From: Chloroflexota bacterium
GTDB lineage: Bacteria; Chloroflexota; Ktedonobacteria; Ktedonobacterales; Ktedonobacteraceae
Assembly: GCA_005881995.1 (NCBI GenBank)
Contig: VBHV01000137.1
Span: 595 to 10,167 of the forward strand
Direction of reading: 5' to 3'
Length of the DNA: 9,573 bases
Below the pieces are notes generated by a model that saw only the letters and a program-made list of their open reading frames with translations, was not told the DNA's origin and searched no databases. The translations under genes and the position numbers were made by a program. Of the stretch, positions 5,641 to 9,573 are shown piece by piece (positions within the stretch are counted from its first letter, which is position 1; every line of letters starts with the position of its first letter).

Positions 5641-6180
5641 ATGACAACAGAACGGCAGAACAACCAGGAACAAAATAAATCGAGCGATCAGGCTGAACAG
5701 AATAAGACAGCTCAACAAAGTAACAATGCTCAGCCAGGCAATGCGAGCGAAAGTCCACTGTATGGTGGAAAAGGCGATCAAGGGCAGATGGACAATGCTG
5801 TGGGACCGGAAAGATACAGTTACCATGGGCCTCACGGCAATTATGATCCCAACGAGGGAACTGCTCCAGATGGCTATGGCGACCAGGATCAGTTTGGCGA
5901 CGTAGACGGCCAGGACCCCTACAGTAACCTGGATGACACGAGTGACCTGGACGATGCAAGTGACCTGGGTGATACCGGTAACCCGGATGACACGAGTGAC
6001 CTGGATGATACGGAAAATCCGGGCGATACTGCGGGCGGCGAAGGACTGTACGATCTTGACGAAAGTCTTTATGGCCTCGCAGAACCGCTGGCTAAACCTG
6101 GCGACGTTTCTCGCAAGGGCAGCGATAAGGATCGATTGGGCACACGGGGCAGCCAGGACCAGTACGGCTACCAGCAATGA
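5641..6180 (+). CDS. Acidic low-complexity protein with six hexapeptide repeats
   Basis: The start at 5641 is supported by GGATGAGG eight bases upstream; the same frame opens at 5584 but lacks a good site there. The product is 179 residues with no signal peptide or membrane segment. Residues 1-35 are Gln/Asn-rich (NNQEQNK, EQNKTAQQSNNAQ). Residues 36-95 are rich in Gly, Tyr and Asp. Residues 96-131 are six tandem hexamers: NLDDTS, DLDDAS, DLGDTG, NPDDTS, DLDDTE and NPGDTA. The tail returns to a Gly/Ser/Asp-rich composition. The protein is probably intrinsically disordered and strongly acidic. Spacer, cation-binding or desiccation/spore-associated roles are possible, but none is shown. It ends four bases from the stop of a convergent gene. 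Confidence 0.6.
   Translation: MTTERQNNQEQNKSSDQAEQNKTAQQSNNAQPGNASESPLYGGKGDQGQMDNAVGPERYSYHGPHGNYDPNEGTAPDGYGDQDQFGDVDGQDPYSNLDDTSDLDDASDLGDTGNPDDTSDLDDTENPGDTAGGEGLYDLDESLYGLAEPLAKPGDVSRKGSDKDRLGTRGSQDQYGYQQ
5926..6033 (+). repeat. Six tandem 18-base coding repeats
   Basis: Six consecutive 18-base units, such as AACCTGGATGACACGAGT, encode the Asp-rich hexapeptides in the acidic protein. Third-position differences between units (GAT/GAC, ACG/ACC/ACT) suggest older duplication with selection on the protein rather than recent slippage. Confidence 0.8.
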
Positions 6181-6184
6181 ACGG

Positions 6185-6619
6185 CTATGGCTGGAGTTCA
6201 CCACTCTGGACGCGCGTCAGTAAAACCGTCCAGGCGAGCTTCTGCGGCATGGTGGTAGGGAGCGCGAAGGTGTAGGACGTATCGTGATCTCCCACACTCC
6301 GAAGCTCGAACTCTAAGCGTTTCACTTCGAGTGCATCCAGTTTCTTGCGCTGTAAGAACTCATCTATAGTAATGGAACTGGACACCAATCCCTGGTTCTG
6401 ACGATTGAGCATCTCGTCCATGGCTTCAGCCGATGAAGCCATGAACACACGCACCCGCTCTTTAGGCATACAGCTATATGTCCTCAGGAACATTTGCACA
6501 GCCTGAAGTGAGGTCAGCGTAGTAGATCGCCACTTCCAGGTTGTCAGCGGATCCATCTGATTCGTTTGATTCGTGTAATTCGTTTGTAATGCGATCCGAA
6601 AGTACATCATAACATACAT
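6185..6619 (-). CDS. Hypothetical protein, up to 144 residues
   Basis: I do not recognise a family. The frame is open for 144 codons. Its core (from about residue 27) looks like a real mixed alpha/beta protein: MDPLTTWKWRSTTLTSLQAV, then FLRTYSCMPKERVRVFMASS, and a C-terminal FALPTTMPQKLAWTVLLTRV. The core helix carries the pattern AMDEMLNRQN. The start is uncertain. ATG 6619 has only a weak GAGAAAG site, ATGs at 6610 and 6607 are alternatives, and ATG 6556 has no site. The N-terminal QTNYTNQTNQ is translated from a nine-base tandem repeat, so the real N-terminus may be later or may have been extended by the repeat. The gene is convergent with the acidic-repeat gene, with a four-base gap and no terminator between them. 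Confidence 0.55.
   Translation of the reverse strand: MYVMMYFRIALQTNYTNQTNQMDPLTTWKWRSTTLTSLQAVQMFLRTYSCMPKERVRVFMASSAEAMDEMLNRQNQGLVSSSITIDEFLQRKKLDALEVKRLEFELRSVGDHDTSYTFALPTTMPQKLAWTVLLTRVQSGELQP
6560..6586. repeat. Three nine-base tandem units
   Basis: ATTCGTTTG, ATTCGTGTA and ATTCGTTTG follow each other directly. On the minus strand they give the Asn/Gln/Thr stretch near the N-terminus of the hypothetical protein. Confidence 0.7.
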
Positions 6620-6724
6620 TCTTTCTCAGTTTTTGTTGATACATTTTTATCTCAGAAACAACTGTCATGATGTAGACGATGGGATTGCTCTTTTTTTAGC
6701 TACTGGCTTTTTGGGCAATTCGTC

Positions 6725-6754
6725 TTGACAGGAATTTGAGCGATGGAGTATGCT
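6725..6754 (+). promoter_or_regulatory. Probable promoter of the sigma/anti-sigma/TPR unit
   Basis: TTGACA (6725-6730) is followed after 18 bases by TATGCT (6749-6754), the same box pair as at 1236-1264. Transcription would start near 6761, leaving a leader of about 210 bases before the sigma gene at 6973. I see no gene in the 6620-6972 interval. Confidence 0.45.
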
Positions 6755-6972
6755 GCATATGAAAAGTGCGGTATACAGGTGTACTGCTCTTATGCATATT
6801 TAACCTCAAGTGTATTAGTTTGTCTTCCCTCGGCGCAAAATAGTATAAGACGTGAACAAGTAGTATCGGAAAAGTTGCGGTCTCCAACGTCTCTTTGTAT
6901 AGGCAGTGCAGCATGGATCTCTAAGCATGTAAACATTACTGGCATACGCGAAAAGGGAAGCAGGTTAGAACG

Positions 6973-7668
6973 ATGGGTACTCGTATGGAAGAAGCGTTAC
7001 GCTCGATGGATCTCTCGCTGCTTGAGAGCCGCTGTGGAAACGAGTTGAACAAGCATCGCCGCAAGCAGCCCGCCGACGAACGCTTTTGCCTGGAAATTTT
7101 CCGCCGTGCCATCGCCCAACAGATTGACCAGGCATGGTCGGCGTTGCAACAGTGTTTCGGTGAGATCGTGCGCATCTGGCTGCGCAGTCATCCCAGCAAC
7201 GATATCGCGTTACAGCGTGATACAGAAGAGAACTACGTCTCACAAACCTTCTCGCGTTTCTGGTATGCCGTGCGCTCACAGCGCGTAGAATTTTCGAGTT
7301 TGAACGCAGCCTTGAGCTATTTACACGCGACCCTCAACGGCATTCTCACCGATACTTTGCGTTCACAACTGCGCTCAAAAAATGTGCCGCTCCCCGACCC
7401 GGGTTTTCCTGAGGAGCCCGCGGTAGAGGATAGCCATGATAGTTCTGTGACATGGGAGATCATCTCGAGCCTGCTGGCTGACCAGCGAGAACGACGGGCT
7501 GCCTACCTGTTGTATTACTGCGGCCTCAAACCCAGAGAAATCGTGCTGCGCTGCCCCGAAGAATTTGTCGATGTGAAGGAAGTCTATCGCCTGAACTGCA
7601 ATATTGTTGAACGACTGCGGCGTAATCGCGACCGATTGCGCTGGTTACTCGGCGATGGGGAAGGATAA
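6973..7668 (+). CDS. ECF-like RNA polymerase sigma-70 family factor
   Basis: This 231-residue protein would direct RNA polymerase to a specific promoter set. The region-2-like part (about residues 70-100) has TEENYVSQTFSRFWYAV, which matches the helix normally reading DLVQETFLRFW. The following ALSYLHATLNGILTDTLRSQ matches the end of region 2 (the usual WL...N...D.LR). The region-4-like part (about 155-225) has SSLLADQRERRAAYLLYYCG, then LKPREIVLRC and a final EVYRLNCNIVERLRR, a helix-turn-helix with the expected G-x-x-x-x-EI pattern. Both regions are diverged. An N-terminal extension of about 50 residues is charged and has no obvious domain. The start at 6973 follows a GAAGCAGG-like site. 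The stop lies six bases before the zinc-finger gene, whose AAGGA site sits in the last sigma codons, so translation is probably coupled. Confidence 0.75.
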   Translation: MGTRMEEALRSMDLSLLESRCGNELNKHRRKQPADERFCLEIFRRAIAQQIDQAWSALQQCFGEIVRIWLRSHPSNDIALQRDTEENYVSQTFSRFWYAVRSQRVEFSSLNAALSYLHATLNGILTDTLRSQLRSKNVPLPDPGFPEEPAVEDSHDSSVTWEIISSLLADQRERRAAYLLYYCGLKPREIVLRCPEEFVDVKEVYRLNCNIVERLRRNRDRLRWLLGDGEG

Positions 7669-7674
7669 GCCATT

Positions 7675-8463
7675 ATGACAGACCGCATGCATGCCTCGGC
7701 TCTTAGCGAGGAAGAGTTGATGAGCGTTGCTTACGACGATGATATACTTTCAGCAGACCAGCGCACGCATCTTGAGCAGTGTACCATCTGCCAGCAGCAA
7801 CTTGCCATGTACACCACGACCAATGAGCTTTTGAGCAGCAAACTCTACCGCACCCTTTGTCCGAGCGCAGTCAACCTGAATTACTACTGCCTGGGCGTGG
7901 TATCAGAAGAGGAGCGCATGCAGATCGCCAATCACCTGTTGGATTGTCCAAGTTGCGCCGATGAAGTCGCGGAAATACGCCGTACCCAGGCGAGCGTGGA
8001 ACTCTATCCTCCTGGGGCGTGGTCGCCCGTTGCCGCGCTGCGCCGCATTTTCGCCACCCTTGTCGTCCAGCAGGCGCAGCCGGTCACTCGCGCGATGACT
8101 CCTGGAAAAGGCTGGCCCCGCCAATACCGGGCCGAAACTCTCGACCTGTCGCTCCACATCTCGCGCGCCAGCAACGGCGAAATTCTATTACTGGGCATCA
8201 TCACCAGCGCCGATCCCAACGAGCCAGTTGATGCCTTCGAGGGAGAAAAAGTGGGTCTCTATTTGGCTTCAGAGGACGCGATAAATCGCGTCCCTACGGA
8301 TGGGGGCGAAAAAGCAGAAGACATCCTCTCTCGCTTCACTACCGAGGTAGACGACGTGGGCAACATCGTGCTGGAAGACATACAACCAGGTAATTACGTG
8401 ATGATTCTACACTTACCTGACCGGGAAGTCATCATCGAAGGTCTGAACATCGACCAGGCGTAG
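7675..8463 (+). CDS. Soluble zinc-finger protein, probable anti-sigma factor with beta-sandwich tail
   Basis: This 262-residue protein is encoded directly after the sigma gene and probably binds and inhibits that factor. It has two HxxxCxxC zinc modules: H32-C36-C39, and a complete zf-HC2-type module C62...H87-C91-C94 (HLLDCPSC). Residues 100-140 link to a beta-rich C-terminal domain (about 150-262). This ends with VGNIVLEDIQPGNYVMILHL, the pattern of carboxypeptidase-regulatory-like / CNA-B-like sandwiches. No membrane segment is visible, unlike many anti-sigma factors, so it is probably cytoplasmic. Residues 200-208 (EDAINRVPT) are translated from an inserted palindromic repeat at 8274-8293. 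The start at 7675 follows AAGGATAAGCC. An unrelated zinc-dependent regulator is possible. Confidence 0.7.
   Translation: MTDRMHASALSEEELMSVAYDDDILSADQRTHLEQCTICQQQLAMYTTTNELLSSKLYRTLCPSAVNLNYYCLGVVSEEERMQIANHLLDCPSCADEVAEIRRTQASVELYPPGAWSPVAALRRIFATLVVQQAQPVTRAMTPGKGWPRQYRAETLDLSLHISRASNGEILLLGIITSADPNEPVDAFEGEKVGLYLASEDAINRVPTDGGEKAEDILSRFTTEVDDVGNIVLEDIQPGNYVMILHLPDREVIIEGLNIDQA
8274..8293. repeat. Perfect palindromic element inside the anti-sigma gene
   Basis: GGACGCGAT and ATCGCGTCC flank AA, with nine perfect pairs, followed by CTACGG. The element is read in frame as DAINRVP in a loop between predicted strands of the C-terminal domain. It is nearly identical to 2900-2919 inside the MFS gene and shares the CCCTAC end with intergenic palindromes here. 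Confidence 0.75.
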
Positions 8464-8542
8464 ATGCTGCCCGGCGGCAGGTTCAGTATACATGAGCACT
8501 TCTCTATTCATGCATAGACTCTGGGAAGGCTACTTGTAGAGT

Positions 8543-9573
8543 ATGGACAACACAGTATTTTTATCACAGCTGCGCGAAAGCAGCCTGGAAGAAGGCCGTG
8601 CCTTCATTGAAGCGCACCTCGATGAATTAACCGACCATGCCGCTATTGGCGATCTGATGGCAGACGAAGCCCTCAAGCAACTCCACCACCTCTCACTCAA
8701 ACTCTCGGAACTACTGATTTTTTTTGGTGAGATTACGCAAAACTTGTACGTGCATGCGCTTGGACTCAAGGCGAAGGGAGATGTGCTGGTTCAGATCCGG
8801 CATCATAAGGCAGCTCTAGAGTGTCTGGATGCTGCTGGAGAGGAATTTTTGAGTCTGGGAGATAAAAGAAATTGGGCGCGCTCACGCATCAGTTGGATTA
8901 TTGGGGCAACTTCTTTGAGTCGTGTTGAAGAGGCGCTAGAACAAGCAGCACGTGCCCGCGAGGTATTTGAAAGCCTGGATGAGCTTTATTGGGTTTGCGC
9001 TATCGATCATAATACGGCGTGGATATATAAACAGGTAGGGCGATATCATGACGCCACTTTGCTTTACAAACACTTGCTGACGGTCTATCCAAATATAAAA
9101 GACCAGAGTGAGGTTTACATCAAACGTGCTATCGCTATGGCAAAAGGGAATCAAGCGACAACGCTGGCCTGGCAAGGCGAGTTCGAACAGGCATATCGAC
9201 TTCAACAGGAAGCACAAGACACATATATCGAACTCAAAGAAACAAACATGGTAGTGAACTCGGAAATTAACCTGGCAAATTTCGATTACACGCAGGGCTA
9301 CTATGGTTCCGCATTACGGCGCTACTATCAAGCACAAGATATCTTGATACAGAATAATAGTAATAACCCGAGGTTGATATCTGATCTTAAGCTCCAAATA
9401 GCTAATGTTCTCGTAAAACTAAATAGAGCCGACGAGGCATGCCAACTAGGATACGAAGCCATTGAAATACGCAGACGACTTGGTGCATCATTAAACACAA
9501 GTAATGCACTTCGTGAATATGCGACGATACTTGGCGCATCAGGAAAATTGAAAGAGGCTCTAGCTGTGTCTAA
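8543..9573 (+). CDS. TPR-repeat protein, N-terminal 343 residues (runs off right edge)
   Basis: The frame from ATG 8543 is open to the window end (343 codons plus two bases). The final TAA letters are not in frame. An in-frame TAG at 8537-8539 makes 8543 the first possible start; the ribosome site is weak (AAGG well upstream). The protein is all-helical with repeated TPR-like pairs. Examples are KAAlECLDAAGEEFLSLGDK (residues about 91-110), EALEQAARAREVFESLD, YKQVGRYHDATLLYKHLL, QGEFEQAYRLQQEAQDTYIE, YYGSALRRYYQAQDILI and ADEACQLGYEAIEIRRRLG. Such scaffolds bind partner proteins. In Ktedonobacteria-like genomes, proteins with this N-terminus often end in a CHAT caspase-like protease domain; that part is outside the window. 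It lies 79 bases after the anti-sigma gene on the same strand, probably in the same unit. GC content falls along the gene. Confidence 0.8.
   Translation, partial: MDNTVFLSQLRESSLEEGRAFIEAHLDELTDHAAIGDLMADEALKQLHHLSLKLSELLIFFGEITQNLYVHALGLKAKGDVLVQIRHHKAALECLDAAGEEFLSLGDKRNWARSRISWIIGATSLSRVEEALEQAARAREVFESLDELYWVCAIDHNTAWIYKQVGRYHDATLLYKHLLTVYPNIKDQSEVYIKRAIAMAKGNQATTLAWQGEFEQAYRLQQEAQDTYIELKETNMVVNSEINLANFDYTQGYYGSALRRYYQAQDILIQNNSNNPRLISDLKLQIANVLVKLNRADEACQLGYEAIEIRRRLGASLNTSNALREYATILGASGKLKEALAVS

Noticed and set aside
5138..5959. Minus-strand open frame of 273 codons
   Set aside because: It overlaps the PAP2 3' end, the palindrome and the acidic gene. Its Cys/His/Ser-rich low-complexity composition is typical of an antisense shadow.
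5926..6033. Tandem 18-base units as a CRISPR array
   Set aside because: The units are contiguous with no spacers, in frame and coding.
5377..6204. Minus-strand open frame of 275 codons with repeated VIQVT/VIRVT motifs
   Set aside because: It is the complement of the acidic repeat gene and crosses the long palindrome. The Val/Thr repeats are the shadow of the Asp hexamers, and it lacks family resemblance.
8467..8480. CTGCC-CGGC-GGCAG hairpin between anti-sigma and TPR genes as a terminator
   Set aside because: Only five pairs and no T-run; the two genes are more likely co-transcribed.

Overview
The window looks like chromosomal DNA from a Ktedonobacteria-type member of the Chloroflexota. This is inferred from three things. 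The start of glucose-6-phosphate isomerase and the 6-phosphogluconate dehydrogenase are of the long form I associate with that group. There is a sigma factor / zinc-finger regulator / TPR protein triplet. Short palindromes ending in GTAGGG / CCCTAC are scattered between and inside genes. No tRNA, rRNA, transposase gene or CRISPR array was seen.

Left part (1-2203). A minus-strand sugar-phosphate pair, gnd then pgi, runs off the left edge. gnd has lost an internal block and changes reading frame there, so it is called a pseudogene. A long imperfect palindrome and a good plus-strand promoter follow. Next comes an aminoglycoside-phosphotransferase-fold gene that has also lost its middle and changes frame.

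Middle part (2204-6619). A minus-strand MFS permease of the cyanate/nitroimidazole (CynX/NimT) type starts at a TTG codon. A pair of palindromes follows, then two small minus-strand genes separated by a clear rho-independent terminator. After these come a plus-strand PAP2-family membrane phosphatase with a substituted motif-1 lysine, a 350-base intergenic stretch with a long hairpin-forming inverted repeat, an acidic protein with six hexapeptide repeats, and a convergent hypothetical gene of 144 codons.

Right part (6725-9573). A plus-strand unit probably starts from a TTGACA/TATGCT promoter. It encodes an ECF-like sigma factor, a soluble two-zinc-finger protein with a beta-sandwich tail (probable anti-sigma factor), and a long TPR protein cut by the window edge. 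The TPR frame is open for 343 codons with no stop. The likely scheme is that the zinc-finger protein holds the sigma factor, and the TPR protein, possibly carrying a CHAT protease domain beyond the edge, controls release. That last step is a hypothesis.

The most interesting items are the sigma / anti-sigma / TPR unit, a palindromic element translated in frame inside the anti-sigma gene with a near-copy inside the MFS gene, and two neighbouring genes each with an internal frame-breaking deletion.
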